Positions 1-11,862 of a DNA stretch of 64,000 bases are shown one piece after another. Made by a program: the position numbers and the translations under genes. The DNA is from Byssochlamys sp. IMV 00236 (Eukaryota; Ascomycota; Eurotiomycetes; Eurotiales; Thermoascaceae). Where the stretch lies: NCBI GenBank assembly GCA_001931875.2, contig MSJH02000803.1:558362-622361 (forward strand). Reading direction: 5' to 3'. Below the pieces are notes generated by a model. The model saw nothing but the letters and a program-made list of their open reading frames with translations, was not told the origin of the DNA and made no database searches. How positions within the stretch are numbered: position 1 is the first letter of the stretch; each line of letters starts with the position of its first letter.

Positions 1-873
1 AATGATACAGTGGGAACCCTCATGGCCCGTTCATACACCTCTCCCGGCAAGACGGGAACCCTCCTGGGTGCCATTTTCGGTACTGGAACAAACGGCGCGT
101 ATGTCGAGAAGTTGAAGAAGGTCACCAAGCTGGCTGCCACTGGCGACACGTACGATTCTACCACGGAAGAAATGGTGATCAACACCGAATGGGGGAGCTT
201 CGACAACCATCTCAGCGTTCTGCCTGTCACGAAGTTTGACCGCGACCTGGATGCGGAGAGTCTTAACCCTGGCATCCAGATGTTCGAGAAGCGTGTTTCG
301 GGTATGTTCCTGGGCGAGATCCTGCGTCGGGCCCTCCTTCACCTGTACAAGGACTCTGGCGTTCGCTTCCTCACCTCGCCGGAGGGCCACACTACAGTAT
401 CTAGCAAATCCGCGCTGTACAAGCAATGGGGTGTTGACACCAGCTTCCTCAGCACTGTGGAGGCTGATGCGGCGGAGAACCTCAAGGGTACCGCAGCTGC
501 CATGAGCAAGGATCTCCAGATCGAGGGCACAAACTGCGAGGACCGTCGTGCGGTTAAGGCCTTGGTCCACGCCATCGGCAAGCGCGCTGCCCGGTTGAGT
601 GCCGTCCCGCTTGCAGGCATTCTCATCTCAAGTGGAAGACTTCAGACGGACGAGACGGTTGACATTGGTGTCGACGGAAGCTTGGTTGAATTCTATCCCC
701 ACTTCGTTGACTATATTCGGGAAGCCCTCAGAGAGGTCCCTGAAATCGGAGTCGAGGGCGAGAAGAAGGTCCGCATCGGCATCGCTAAGGATGGCAGCGG
801 TGTTGGCGCGGCACTGATTGCTCTTGTCGCCAGCAGTAAGCTTGAGGCCCGAGAGAACGCTCCTAAAGCGTAA
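1..873 (+). CDS. glkA: Glucokinase, C-terminal part (5' truncated by window edge)
   Basis: Phosphorylates glucose with ATP in the cytosol, the entry step of glycolysis. The frame is open from base 1 and begins N-D-T-V-G-T-L. That is the conserved hexokinase segment whose Asp is the catalytic base, so the true start and sugar-binding N-terminal half lie left of the window. Further on are GTGTNGAYVE, a TEWGSFDN segment, the adenosine-binding stretch around IGVDGSLVEFYP and a final DGSGVGAAL. The GTGTNGAY and TEWGSFDN wording is closer to fungal glucokinase than to hexokinase (GTGVNGAY, CEYGSFDN), but hexokinase is not fully excluded. About 290 residues are visible with no intron. Stop TAA at 871-873. 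Confidence 0.85.
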   Translation, partial: NDTVGTLMARSYTSPGKTGTLLGAIFGTGTNGAYVEKLKKVTKLAATGDTYDSTTEEMVINTEWGSFDNHLSVLPVTKFDRDLDAESLNPGIQMFEKRVSGMFLGEILRRALLHLYKDSGVRFLTSPEGHTTVSSKSALYKQWGVDTSFLSTVEADAAENLKGTAAAMSKDLQIEGTNCEDRRAVKALVHAIGKRAARLSAVPLAGILISSGRLQTDETVDIGVDGSLVEFYPHFVDYIREALREVPEIGVEGEKKVRIGIAKDGSGVGAALIALVASSKLEARENAPKA

Positions 874-2890
874 TCTCCTGAATGCTGAAAACGATGAACT
901 TGACTGTTACGAATCCCGCTCTCTTATATTTATTTTCTGTCCCTACTCAATCTGAGTCGTGGGCGAAACAATGGGTTTCTCTATTTGTCTGAAACCGAAC
1001 ACATCTATGAGCATGACGATCTGGCGCGCTTGTCAGCTTCGCATGGGTAGCGGCGTATATTATTCTGGACCTGCACCCTGTCGCCATCACTACTACCTAT
1101 CTCCCCTGTGTATGGGTAATGAGAACGGTTGGGGCAAGGGTCATCCGGTGGAGTGAGACGATGATTCTACTTTTGACTATGGAGTTTTCGAGAACCATTG
1201 CATCCTGTATATAGTATAAAAATTAAATGCTCCCTCCCAGAAGACTCCTGTGCGGGTCTCTTCTCTCAGTTCTTCTCCTTCGTTTTCTTTCCAAGCGCAC
1301 TATTATCAGACATCACTGCGCCCCATCCAAGTTACAAGTTCCCACCCCCAACTCGGGCATACATGCATATACATATGGTAGAACCAAGCCGTAGCCCTTA
1401 CATACCATACACCATCATACTCCAGACGACCATGGACATAAATAACATAAATACGGCTCAAACGGATTATTTCCAAACTGGAAAATTATCATCCCCGCTC
1501 TGCCCAGCCCAATCCGGCTCACGGTGAACAAAACCAAGGGGGGACTGACTACTTATACATACGTAACGTGGTTTAGTTTTACGCGGGGGATCCACCCCGG
1601 GGAAAGATATGGAATTATTATTGATGGAATAGATGTAGATGTAATTGTATGTATTATTATTAATTGCGTTCTGGTTCTTGTTTACGTCTCGGGGAGGGGG
1701 TTTTTCTTGGTTGTCGGGCTGAATAGATTAATATATATATATATTGCAGTAGTTCGATGTGGGGAGGATTCTGCGGTTGGGCCGTGATGACGTATTTCTG
1801 TTTTTGGTTTTATTTGCGAGTTTTGGCTGGTATATATACTTAGTGGATAGTCGTGCGTGCGGTATAGCTGTTACTTGAAATCCTGGTGTTGAATTTTGGC
1901 GTTGTAATGTTGTAGGGACTACGTTGTTGGTAGTTGGTAGTAGGTAGTAACTGGGCAGGTAAATACTCAGAGCGGTGTTGTATAAGGATCTAAGCCCACG
2001 GAAGCAAGAATGGTAGTTTTGTAATCAAAAGCATTTGATACGGGAATAGGATAGGGTCGTGATTACTTGAAGAACCAAACAGAGGGTACAAAATCTATCA
2101 ACTACTTTTAAATATGCCCTTGGATTTAACTAATCAGTTAACTACTTCATCCTGATTAAGTAATTGCTGCTAGGAGAATTGCCTTTGCTGGGTATTTCCT
2201 GTTTCCGGCGTGTCTGCTTTAACTGACTCTATATTTGTGGAAATAGGTGGATTCGGGTTGTCTGTTCTGAACCTTTTATACTTATAGGAAGGTAGTGGCG
2301 TTTTTGCAGCTCGCTTTCATAATAAGTGAAAGCAGTTGGGTGCCGATAGAGTGATTGTACCTGGGGGGAGAGAAAAAAAAGTTCTTCCTGATATAGAGGT
2401 TTTTAGTATTTGAGATATGCTATTAGTCTACCTTACTTCGTAGAGGGAGGCGGGAATTTAGAGAATACATGAGAGAGAACTTATTTTACTCTCTGATATT
2501 GTTCGTACAGTGCATACTTAGTCATTTGGAGGATCTAATTCGGTTGGTTGAAGTTTCATGATCCTTCTTGTATTAATATTGAGCAAAGTGTTAGACGAGT
2601 CTAATAACATGATCCATTTGGTTGTAACTGAAGGATTTGACGTCATTGTTTTCATCGAGAAGAAATAGACTTTCCACGTGGAAATTGAGTTAGATAACCC
2701 AGGATCAATGTTATGCCAGGATTCAGATCCGACGATCGAGAAGTCAGAGTTTCATGGCCAAGTCTTTTCCGGTGCACTGAGAAAATGACAGTTTCTCATC
2801 AGTGTTCGCAGGGGAGCAATCGACTTGGACATGGTCGATACCGTTATCAATGACGAATGAGCGAGTTTCAACGTGGTATAGCGAGCCGGG
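874..2890. other. Intergenic region between convergent genes
   Basis: Two kilobases between the stop of the glucokinase gene and the stop of the BTB gene. It is AT-rich, with a TA run near 1728-1742 and only short ORFs with no protein-like composition. The first few hundred bases presumably hold the glucokinase 3' UTR. I see no gene, tRNA or repeat family here. Confidence 0.5.
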
Positions 2891-3956
2891 TTACCCTGAC
2901 AGAGGATAAAGAGACAGCCCCTTAACATTCCCGATAATTCCATCGATCCTTTCCTCCAGTCCTTTCAATGCTGAGACCACCGGACATCCGCGTCCCTCTT
3001 CGCAGGAGGGCGTTATGTTGGTCCCCAGCGATTTAATGGAATTTGCGAGGGTTTTGACGGAGAAAGTTTGGAATGGAGTGATAGAGGGCCAGAGACCTTT
3101 CTTCCTCAGCATTGAAAGGTACTCAGCTAGTCGGTGTTCTTCCGTGCACAGTTTGCGTTTACGGTTGCAGTAAGGGCACCTTTCAATATTAGAAAGCGTC
3201 GGTTCGTTGCAGTTCTGGCACATCGTCGCGCTCTTATAGACGCCTCTGAGGACTAAGTCCATTGACTGCAGTTCATGATGCATACGATTCAACAAGTCCC
3301 CGATTGCCTTTGTCAGATCACCTGCCAAGCGTAAGAAATCAGCATGGAAAGTGGAGTCGGTCCAGCTTACATCTAAGACTCCGCGGTAACAAAGTCAGAA
3401 TCTCCTCTTCAGCCCATACATCGAATGAACCCAGCTTACACTCCAGTTGAGCCATCCGCGCTATTTGGGAGAATTCGTCTGATGCACGCAATAGATGCGC
3501 CGCAAGAAGAGCAAAGCCATACTCCTTCGCGGAGGCGAAGAAACCGAAGCAGCGGAACCAATTTGCTATCCATGGTCGGATGACTCTGGCACAATCGTAC
3601 TTATCACAGCAGATAGCCACAGTAGCTACTTCTTTCGCGCTGAGTTTTCCGATCTCGGGAGTTTCCTGGTGGTGAAGGATCCCAAGTATAATTCCCATCC
3701 CTTTGGCATCGTCCTCATCAAGGTGAATTGTGACACTTCCGTGTTTTGCCATCTGTGAGCCTTCCAAAAAATGGGGCCCAAATAACTTCGCAAACACAGG
3801 AGAAGCAAGAGAGAGACATCTTGAGGATACAAGGAACTGACGCGGTTTCATGGAGTTACCACCCACGACTAAAGTGACGTCTCCCTCCGCGTCAAGTTTT
3901 TCGAGCTCCGTCCCATCTTCCGGGTGTTGTGCATCATCACGTTTTCTTTTTGGCAT
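2891..3956 (-). CDS. BTB/POZ domain protein with C-terminal Cys4 motif
   Basis: Exons 3956-3371 and 3321-2891 are joined across a 49-nt GTAAGC...CAG intron, giving 338 residues. The start chosen is the ATG before PKRKRDD; an in-frame extension upstream to 4103 looks like leader sequence. Residues about 25-130 form a BTB/POZ fold: a DVTLVVGG segment, an FLVSSRCLSLASPVF segment typical of fungal BTB proteins, then helices around CCDKYDCARVIRPW. The second exon carries CxxC...CxxC (CQNCNEP, then CPYCNRKRK), a probable zinc ribbon. Fungal BTB proteins of this kind are numerous and mostly uncharacterised; some act as adaptors for Cul3 ubiquitin ligases. I cannot assign a specific role. It diverges from hxnR across a 1.4 kb gap. 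Confidence 0.8.
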
Positions 3957-5351
3957 GTTGCTCAGTGAGATCCCACCTGGTTTGTGTAAGCCGTGCTGTT
4001 TTCGCGAGATATAGTATGTGAGGTGGTTGAAAAGTCGTGGTTCGGGGCGATGTCTGCGAGAAGAACACTCCAAGGTCTCAGACGTTCTCACTCGCAGAAC
4101 CAATAATGAAACATGAAGACAAAAGGAAACAAAGAAACGTGACTAAAGACTGGTTAATATCATCCTATTGTCAAGTGGTGAATGGCAGTCTTCAGTAACA
4201 TCATCTTCACCGCCTGGCCTTCCTTCGAGGAATATCTTATTCATTACCAGAAATGATCGAGACAGAATGTGAAGACATTAGCATATCATCCAGAAGGAAT
4301 GGAAAATGGTGTTATATGCACACAAGTCCTATGAGTGCCTTCTCCTCTTGGCTGTATCATTTTATTGGATTATATTCAAGATACTCAAGAACGTCAATAA
4401 CCAAGGATCGGACAACGCCCAAATAATGTTGATAAAGCTGGTTGGAAGATTAGCTCTCACAGGTAAAGACACCATCTTATCTCCTGGTATAACGCGAAAG
4501 GACATCATCTGATACGCAGCTTTACATCTTTATCCAGAGAACCGGAACTGCATTCTTCCGCTGACTGATGTGCTGCATCGAGACCACCTGGGCCCATTCA
4601 GCCACATGGAATTGGATGGAGAACTCAATTAATGACTGGGGGAAGAATTGGTCAGTCGCATTTATAACAAATAATCAACTTAATGGTTCACTAGATACTT
4701 CTCATATCTTCTCCTGATCGCGTCTAGCCTCGCTTCTACCTGCCAGGGCCGGGTTAAATATCAGATAAGAGCATTGGCGTTCTACTTATCATTGCCCCGT
4801 TTCGGCACTGACCAGCTATCGCGCAGCACTAACTACTAGATATCTAGACTAACTACTACTATCTAAGTGTCTCGCTGAACTTCCCGGGAATAGGCAATGG
4901 TCGCCCCGAGAAAGCGTGGCAAATTGGCAATAAACACGAAGAAGATGGTCCATCCACGGCGTCCTTACGCACACGCACGTCTATCCCAGTGCCCACTACC
5001 CACTCCACGATAGAACGCCACGATCCTTATCAACAACACCCGGCACGAGGCCAATCTGCTTCCAACGGCATTCGGCCGAAGTCTGACTCGCCGAAAACAC
5101 TACTCTTTGGGATCGGCTGGAGTACAAACATGTTCGTCCTTCTCCGCAAGCTTGGACGCCTCCTCTTCCTGCACCTTTTCCATGCGGGGGCGTTGGACCA
5201 CGAAGGATGAAAGTTTAGTCTACGATATCAGCGCTGGCTGATTCTTTTGTCTTTTTTTTTTTTTGTTCTGAAATCTAGATCTCTGCTCGATTCCTCACGT
5301 ACTTCACGGAGACCAAGCAAATAAGTCGACATTGAATGTGCATGAAGTATA
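3957..5351. other. Divergent intergenic region, BTB gene / hxnR
   Basis: This 1.4 kb should contain the promoters of both the BTB gene (minus) and hxnR (plus). GATA-type motifs occur around 4760-4800 (AGATAA and TTATCA). A T-run lies at about 5247-5263, roughly 90 bp before the hxnR start codon. No conserved coding sequence was seen. Confidence 0.45.
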
Positions 5352-8300
5352 ATGGCCTCCTCTGCTAGTGTCAAACGGACCGGATCGCAGACGACTCCGA
5401 GCACTCCCTCGAAGCTGCAGCTCATTAAATCGCACGTCTGTGATTTCCCGGGCTGTGGAAAGACCTTCACGAGAGCCGAGCATCTACGCAGGCACGCGCT
5501 GAACCATCAGCAGGATGATAATTCGTGCGAACGGTGTGGTGTTCATTTCACCCGTCCGGACCTTCTGGGTAGGTTCTATAAGTACAATCAATCGCACTTC
5601 GTTGCGGGACTTCCCACTTACGGTGGAGATAGGTCGACACATGATGCGTCACGCGAAAAGAGACGAAGAAGCTGGAGGTCCAGGATTGGGGGTGCTGGAG
5701 ACGCGCAAACGCACTCGTCGAGCACCAGATGGGACGATTGTGACCAGACCAACGAAGAAGCAGGCAAAAGCGGCCGCGGCAGCGGCCGCTGCCGCCTCTC
5801 AGACGAGAGATAACTATATGTCTTCATCATCATCAACCCAAAGCTCATGCGGAGCCAGCATGACTTCGGAAAGTCGACGCATGGATGCGGAATCGATGAC
5901 TACGCCTAGTTCACACTGCGCATCTAGTCGAGGGGGAGAACACAAACAGAACAATGACCAGCCTCCACTTGGAGCTCCAGTGTCTCCTCCTCGGTCGACT
6001 CATGATTCCGGTTCTAGTATCCGTATGGAGAGCAACCTTGCAGGGTCCTGCGATACAATGAACAGCCCAGAGCCATTCCTGGCTCCAATGGTCCCTGGTG
6101 GTCCTTACGAACCATATGTTGAACCTCTCCCGGGACAATTCGATGCCGCAGATGGCTCATGGCAGACCCACTCTGGTGGACTTGACAGTATCAACGATGA
6201 CTTTTTCAATCTGGATACAGGTAGGTGATATATCGCTTTCCGGGCTGCTGTTCCCCCTTTGGTATAGTCATCATCAAGTGCTTCAAATTCGCTAACCAAC
6301 GGTATAGCTACCTCATTCAACATGCCCTTCGCTGCCACCCTGAACTACAACTGGTTGTTCGACGTGTCCTCGCTTGACGATGCATTCAGCCATGCTGATA
6401 TCCCGTTGACGACTGACATGGCAAACTTCGCCGAGCCGGTCCCTGACATGTGGTCTCAGCCGTTTCTTCGAGCGGACGGGCAGTTGCTGGAGACAGCAAT
6501 ATCGCCGGGAAATGGTGACTCCTTCTTCGACGTAAACATGAGCCCAAACTTCGGAAGAAATACCGCCGCCTTTCAAGAAAGCTCTCTAGAACATGGCCGT
6601 GGAGATCTTCGCGACCAGGAAGGCCCTGTCGAAACGGACTCCTCCAGGTCAGCGCCAACTTATGAAGCTCCTGTGTCAGAGAGCGAGAGCAAACAGATAC
6701 CTGATTTCTCGAACCTTGATTGGATGGGACCAGTTGAGCAAACAGGCATTGGGAACAGTCTTCCTCGTCTCAATGAGGATGCGAGGGCGGGAATTCTCAG
6801 CTTAGTGTCCCAGTCGCATCCGACAACGCCTGAAGGCACACGTATCGACATCTCCTCGCACCTTCTTACATTGTCAGCATTGCAAGAGTACTGCGACTTG
6901 TTCTTTACACGCTTCAATACGTCATATCCTCTTATACATCAAGCCACATTTGATCCCAATACAGCTGATCGGATCTTCTTGGCCGCTATACTCTCGCTAG
7001 GTGCTACCTACAGTAGCCGGGAAGCTCATCAGCTGGCAGTTCGGATACACGATACTCTTCGAAACCACCTCTTTGCTCATGCAGCGTTTTCCGCTCAGCC
7101 AGACCTCTGGTTGTTGCAGACCATGCTTCTGATTGATTGCTTCGGAAAATTGAGGGCTGGTCAGAAACAGCGCGATATGGCGCAATTATTCCATTGTGTC
7201 CTTATCAAGCTCATCCGGAGAAGCGACTGTCCAATTATCAAAACAGCTGGGGTCACTGAACGGCCGGAGGATATTGAGACGGCATGGAGGAATGCAATGA
7301 ATGCGGAACAACGCAAACGACTGGCAATGCACTGCTTCATGTGGGACACCCAGCATGCGGTTCTTTTCTCGCAGTCTCTATGTATGTCTGCTTTCGAAAT
7401 CCGCTCATCTTTGCCTTGCGATACTGCGTCCTGGGAGGCCCCGTCGGCGGAAGAGTGGTTCAAGTGCTCTGTGAGAGAAGGGACGCACCCTCCGTTCTTG
7501 TCTGTTCTTAAGGCGTATATCACTCCCAGTGCGATGCCACGTCCTCGTCATCTCAATGCCATGGCGAGGATATTCTTACTCCATGGTCTCATGTCAGTCT
7601 CTTCTGATCTCAAGCGTCGCGATCAAACGACATTGCGATCAGGGACACCAGACCTCGCTGGCGCTTGGAAGGCACGTATGGGACGATCCTATGATCTTTG
7701 GAAAGCGGACTTCGATGCCGACTGTATGACTATGAAGCTCAACCAGAGAGCGGACCTGCGCAAATTTACAGGCCTCAAAACTGCCAGTCACGTTCTCTAT
7801 CATGCTGCGCACATTACATTGAATGTCGAAGTGCTGGACTTGCAGATCTATGCTGGCGCACCGCATATTCTAGGCCGTATTGTCACTGCTTCTGACTTCG
7901 AGCGCTCCCAGCGGATTGTGACGCGATGGGTAAACGAGGACCCAAGGTCTGCTTCCAAGGCTGCAAGGCATGCCTCTTATATCTTGCAAGATGCTGTCAT
8001 GAACCTGAATGACTGGGACGACACCGAGGTCTTCCATTATTCTTGGTGTCTTTATTTGGCCACATTAACTTGTTGGGCCTTCCACCTTCCTACCTCCACT
8101 TCTGGCGAGAGAAGACTTCCCTCCGCTGACGGCGTCGATCCCAGCATGGGTATACGAGCAGGCAGCGATGCCAAAAACGAGATGGCTGCCATGTTGATCG
8201 GCATGACCACATGTAACAGTCTCGAAGAATTGTCCGCCCTGGCAGGCCGTTTTGACACCACGGGGCTGACCGCCATAATGGCGAAACAGCTTGCGACGGT

Positions 8301-8376
8301 GCGATGGGCGGTGGTCCACGACGCGATGAAGGTACTATTACATCTGTCTGAATCACGGAGAGTTGCATACGCGTAA
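5352..8376 (+). CDS. hxnR: C2H2 zinc-finger / fungal-specific transcription factor, HxnR-like
   Basis: Three exons (5352-5568, 5633-6220, 6308-8376) encode 957 residues. Residues about 30-80 carry two C2H2 fingers. Finger 1 is CDFPGCGKTFTRAEHLRRH with a final H. Finger 2 is CERCGVHFTRPDLLGRH plus MMRH and is completed only by splicing out the 64-nt first intron, which supports that junction. A basic Ala-rich stretch (KKQAKAAAAAAAAA) and a Ser-rich linker follow. The third exon carries the fungal transcription factor domain (PF04082-like, around LFFTRFNTSYPLIHQATFD). This architecture matches HxnR, the pathway-specific activator of nicotinate genes in Aspergillus nidulans. The name rests mainly on the six hxn-type enzyme genes that follow. 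Its 3' end converges on hxnT with 255 bp between stops. Confidence 0.82.
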
Positions 8377-8631
8377 TGAGTTTATGAAATCTCCTTCCTA
8401 TATGTCTTTATGGATTCTATATCCGCCATTTATGGTGATATTTGTCGAATTTTCTTATTGTTCAGGTATCTGGCAATATCTATCATTTCTCTTTTTGCGT
8501 TATTCACTTCTTTCTGTAAAATTATCCCTCTTTTTTTCATTTCAAGCTACTGTTTTGGCACAATTGCCTTATTTATATCTAGGATGGTATCATATCCCGC
8601 AAATCTATAATTGCAACCAATTCAAACCCAT

Positions 8632-10009
8632 TCACGCAGTCCCGTTAACCTTTTTCTCCTCATAGAATGTGTAGTCAGTGTATCCCTTCTGTGGAGGGTC
8701 AGCACCATAGAAGGTTGACCTGTCATAGGAGTTGAGAGGGAGACCCTCCTTCAAACGCCGTGGAAGGTCTGGGTTTGCAATAAACGAACGACCAAATACG
8801 ATGGCATCGGCAGCACCGCTCTCCAGTTTGGGCACCGCGTTATCACGGTTGAAGTTACCGGCGGCCAGAAACTTGACGTCAGTCTTCTTCAACACGTTGC
8901 GGAAGTGATCAAGAGTGTTTCCAACAATCTTCTTAGGTGCGGTAGCCTCTGCCTCGACGCCTTTTCCAGTGTAGGCGGAAAGAGCATCTAGCTTGGCACT
9001 CTCATCCAGAACCTCATCGAAACGGGGCTCGACCATGTGTACGTAGCAGAGACGATTCTCATCTGATAGAGAAGCGATTTGTTCACACAGGTAGATCCAA
9101 TGTCCGTTGGGGTCGGAGTCGCGGGTGTCCTGGAAATAGTTGTAAGGAGACAGACGGATACCGGTGCGCTGTGCACCCACTGCCTCCGTGACAGCCTTGA
9201 TGACTTCCAGGGGGAAGCGGCAGCGCTTCTCAACGCTGCCTCCATACTCGTCTGTACGAGTGTTGACGTTGTCATGGAGGAACTGATCCAAGAGGTAACC
9301 GTTGGCGCCTGGAATAAAGATCGTAAGCATAAGTCTTTCTCAGTCTGAACAGTAATAGATAAATAAACACATACCATGAATCTCAACACCATCAAAGCCT
9401 GCTTCAATGGCCCTCTTCGCAGCCGCAGCAAATTCGGCCACCGTCTCCTTGATTTCCTCGACGGTCATAGCCTTGGGTGGGTTGTCCGCATACTCGGTAC
9501 CATCCATGGCCTTGCCCGTGATGGGAATATCTGTCGGGGCCAACGCCTTACGGCCGTCGAGGAACGACGGGCACGAGGCTCGTCCTACATGCCAGAGCTG
9601 ACAAAATATATAAGCCCCCTTAGCATGGACGGCATCGGTGACACGCTTCCATCCCGCAATCTGAGAAGCGGTGAATATGCCAGGAACGCCGGGATATCCT
9701 GCGCACTGATAAGATAAACTTTTTATCAGCTTCCCTATCTTTTTTCACTTCCCCACACTCAATTCTCGAGGATGTAAAACTCACGTATCTGCTAATTGGA
9801 GTAGCTTCAGTCAACATGAAACCACCCTTGGAAGCACGCTGGCTGTAGTATTCCACCGAGAGGTCGTTAGGAACAAACACGCCGTCGGACTCCTTCGTCC
9901 CGCGCATCCGAGTCAACGGGGCCAGGACGACGCGGTGTTCGAGATTGAGAGACCCCAGACGGAGGGGTTTAAACAAAACAGTCTCCTGGAGAGGGGTGAA
10001 AGTCGCCAT
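8632..10009 (-). CDS. hxnT: Old Yellow Enzyme-type FMN oxidoreductase, HxnT-like
   Basis: Exons 10009-9785, 9705-9375 and 9308-8632 encode 410 residues. Introns are 79 nt (GTGAGT...CAG) and 66 nt (GTATGT...CAG). Old Yellow Enzyme hallmarks are in order: LAPLTRMRG near the N-terminus, TEATPISR, CQLWHVGR, the [20 protein letters not shown] barrel segment rebuilt exactly by the second splice, RTDEYGGSVEKRCRF, and the C-terminal phosphate-binding stretch DAIVFGRSFIANPDLPRR. Such enzymes reduce activated C=C bonds with NAD(P)H and FMN. In the hxn pathway HxnT is placed at reduction of the hydroxylated pyridine ring; I recall this from the published A. nidulans work. It diverges from hxnS, with a dense GATA group 99-148 bp upstream of its ATG. 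Confidence 0.88.
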
Positions 10010-10107
10010 TTTCTTTCTGTTGTTCTTGTCTTTCCTCTTCTTCTCCTGGTGACTTTCTTCGGTTGTTTCTATTGCTGCTTTTCTCTTCCTCGTGATTGGA
10101 GCCAGAG

Positions 10108-10157
10108 TGATAGAATAGATAGACGAGGCGTTGAACGATATGAATGATAACAGATAA
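10108..10157. promoter_or_regulatory. Cluster of four HGATAR sites upstream of hxnT
   Basis: Four matches to the AreA GATA-factor consensus HGATAR lie within 50 bp, all in plus orientation: TGATAG 10108-10113, AGATAG 10117-10122, TGATAA 10145-10150 and AGATAA 10152-10157. They sit 99-148 bp upstream of the hxnT ATG. AreA is known to be needed for expression of nitrogen-source catabolic genes including hxn. Binding here is inferred. Confidence 0.55.
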
Positions 10158-10272
10158 ACTAACTTAGACGCAGTCTTTATAAGATCAAGCTAGAAATGTG
10201 GTAACAAAGAGAGAAAGAAAAGAGAGACCGAGACGCGGGACATCAAGCATAAAAGGAGCTATCCCATCCTCT

Positions 10273-10288
10273 AACTAGGTACCTAGTT
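10273..10288. repeat. 16-bp perfect palindrome
   Basis: AACTAGGT followed directly by its reverse complement ACCTAGTT, 264 bp upstream of the hxnT start codon. It could be a dimeric binding site or one of the TACCTAGGTA-type motifs that recur elsewhere in this window (for example near 25410). Function unknown. Confidence 0.6.
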
Positions 10289-11041
10289 ACTAGGAACCCT
10301 TTGTGTGAGATCGATCCCATCTTCCGGTGGATCAGGTCTTAAGGGGTAAGTTCAGACCCGATTTCGCCATCTCTGGTCAAATTTACTACTCTCAATGCTA
10401 CTGTAAACGACGACCTGGGGTTGTTACCGACAGTGGCCACAGTATAGCCTCCTCATTAGAACAAAACGTGCAACGAGAGTGGGCAGACTAAGTAAGTAGT
10501 TACCGTTGCGTTGCTACTATGGACCGCATCCACTTTCCTTTGCAGTCAATCGTAGGTGGGATATCCAAGTTTTTTTTTCTTTTGCTCTATGAAAACTTGG
10601 AGGAAACACCCCTCCATGGAGAACTGTATCTAGTTTTTATTATGAATGGTAATGGTCCATTGAGTAGAAGACAACACTGGTGGTGAAGCCACCTTCATGA
10701 GTCATGACTCAAGAATAATAATGAGAATAATAAGTGTATGTTTCCGCACATAACAACAATCTAAACGGAGATCTGGTTACTGTAATCGATACTGCCTCGA
10801 TATAGTTTACCTAAGGTAGTTACTCAAAAACCCGTAACCTTGAAAACGATGGCTTGTCGGCTGTAGTCGCTACGGGTTCTGCCATAACGCTAGTTAACTA
10901 GTTCAAACCCCCATCTTTGAGCTCCGTATAAACGCCACGCACTTTTTCCAATCCTCGCACGGCCCAGCTCCTGCCTGATCGGGACTCGGAAACCGTTTCT
11001 TATCGCCACGGCGGATCGGCCGTCTTTCTCTTTCTCCGCAC

Positions 11042-11092
11042 TTGAGTGAGTTATTATTATTATTGTTATTACTATTATTATTATTGAGTGAG
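11042..11092. repeat. Imperfect TTA microsatellite flanked by 9-bp direct repeats
   Basis: A 33-bp run of TTA/ATT triplets with two interruptions is bounded on each side by the same 9-mer, TTGAGTGAG (11042-11050 and 11084-11092). It lies in the hxnT/hxnS intergenic region. The flanking repeat may be a slippage footprint. Confidence 0.7.
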
Positions 11093-11862
11093 TCGAACTC
11101 GACTGGATTATAACTTGATGCATTATTGTAGTATTAATCTAATGTGTATGGCCGGGGGCTCTAAATAATCACCGACTCTAGCCGTGCATTGTTGTTGTGT
11201 CTATCTACAGGGGAGTAGCTTATCGAACCCCGTTACAGGTGTCATAGTTGGATTCACCAGCCAATTCACTACCCTACGAGCAATATCTACAGAAATACAG
11301 CATGGCAAGGACGCATGACTGATTGATCTACTCGATACCATGTCTGATAATGGACGATTGTGCTCTTTGGATCAATCAATCAATTAATCAATCCTGTCGG
11401 ATCCAAGCAGAGATGAGGTGGCAATCGCCAATTCCCCCCTAATACGAATAGAAAGCGGACGTGCCGACGCGGGGTGCATTTGATATACATCACTGTTTCG
11501 CGATTACGGCCAATCTCAAGCCACACGACCTATCTTGATCCTGGACACGGACGCTTTCCATAGGTTCGTCAGATTACGCTCTCGAAATGCAGATAGAACA
11601 CGAGCTGGGAATGCCAGTTCAGATGGCAATCAATGTATTGGGGCTGGTTTCCCGCTTCCTGGTGCTTCGTACCTTCTTCGTCGTAGATTACTATTCTCTT
11701 GGAAACTGCTTCGTTTTGTGTGGATGAGATACCTCTGTCTTGGGTTAAATTGTTGTTACTTTTGGTTATCAGCGAGCTGAGAGCCTGGGAAGAGAACGTC
11801 TCCGCCTTCCTATAAGTACTATATTACGTCGTGAGAGTAATTGGGAAGAGCTAGCCAGAAGG

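Larger units (their letters stand above)
10010..11862. promoter_or_regulatory. Bidirectional promoter region hxnT / hxnS
   Basis: This 1.85 kb stretch separates the two start codons and is the only upstream sequence for both genes. It holds the HGATAR group at 10108-10157, a 16-bp perfect palindrome at 10273-10288, a TTA microsatellite at 11042-11092, and further GATA cores (for example TGATAA near 11346). ORFs inside it are short and unlike known proteins. Confidence 0.6.

Noticed and set aside
31..570. 179-codon minus-strand ORF opposite the glucokinase gene
   Set aside because: It is the antisense shadow of a GC-rich conserved coding region; its translation has no family resemblance.
1198..1787. 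Short ORFs downstream of the glucokinase gene
   Set aside because: They are AT-rich with simple-repeat translations and probably 3' UTR or intergenic sequence.
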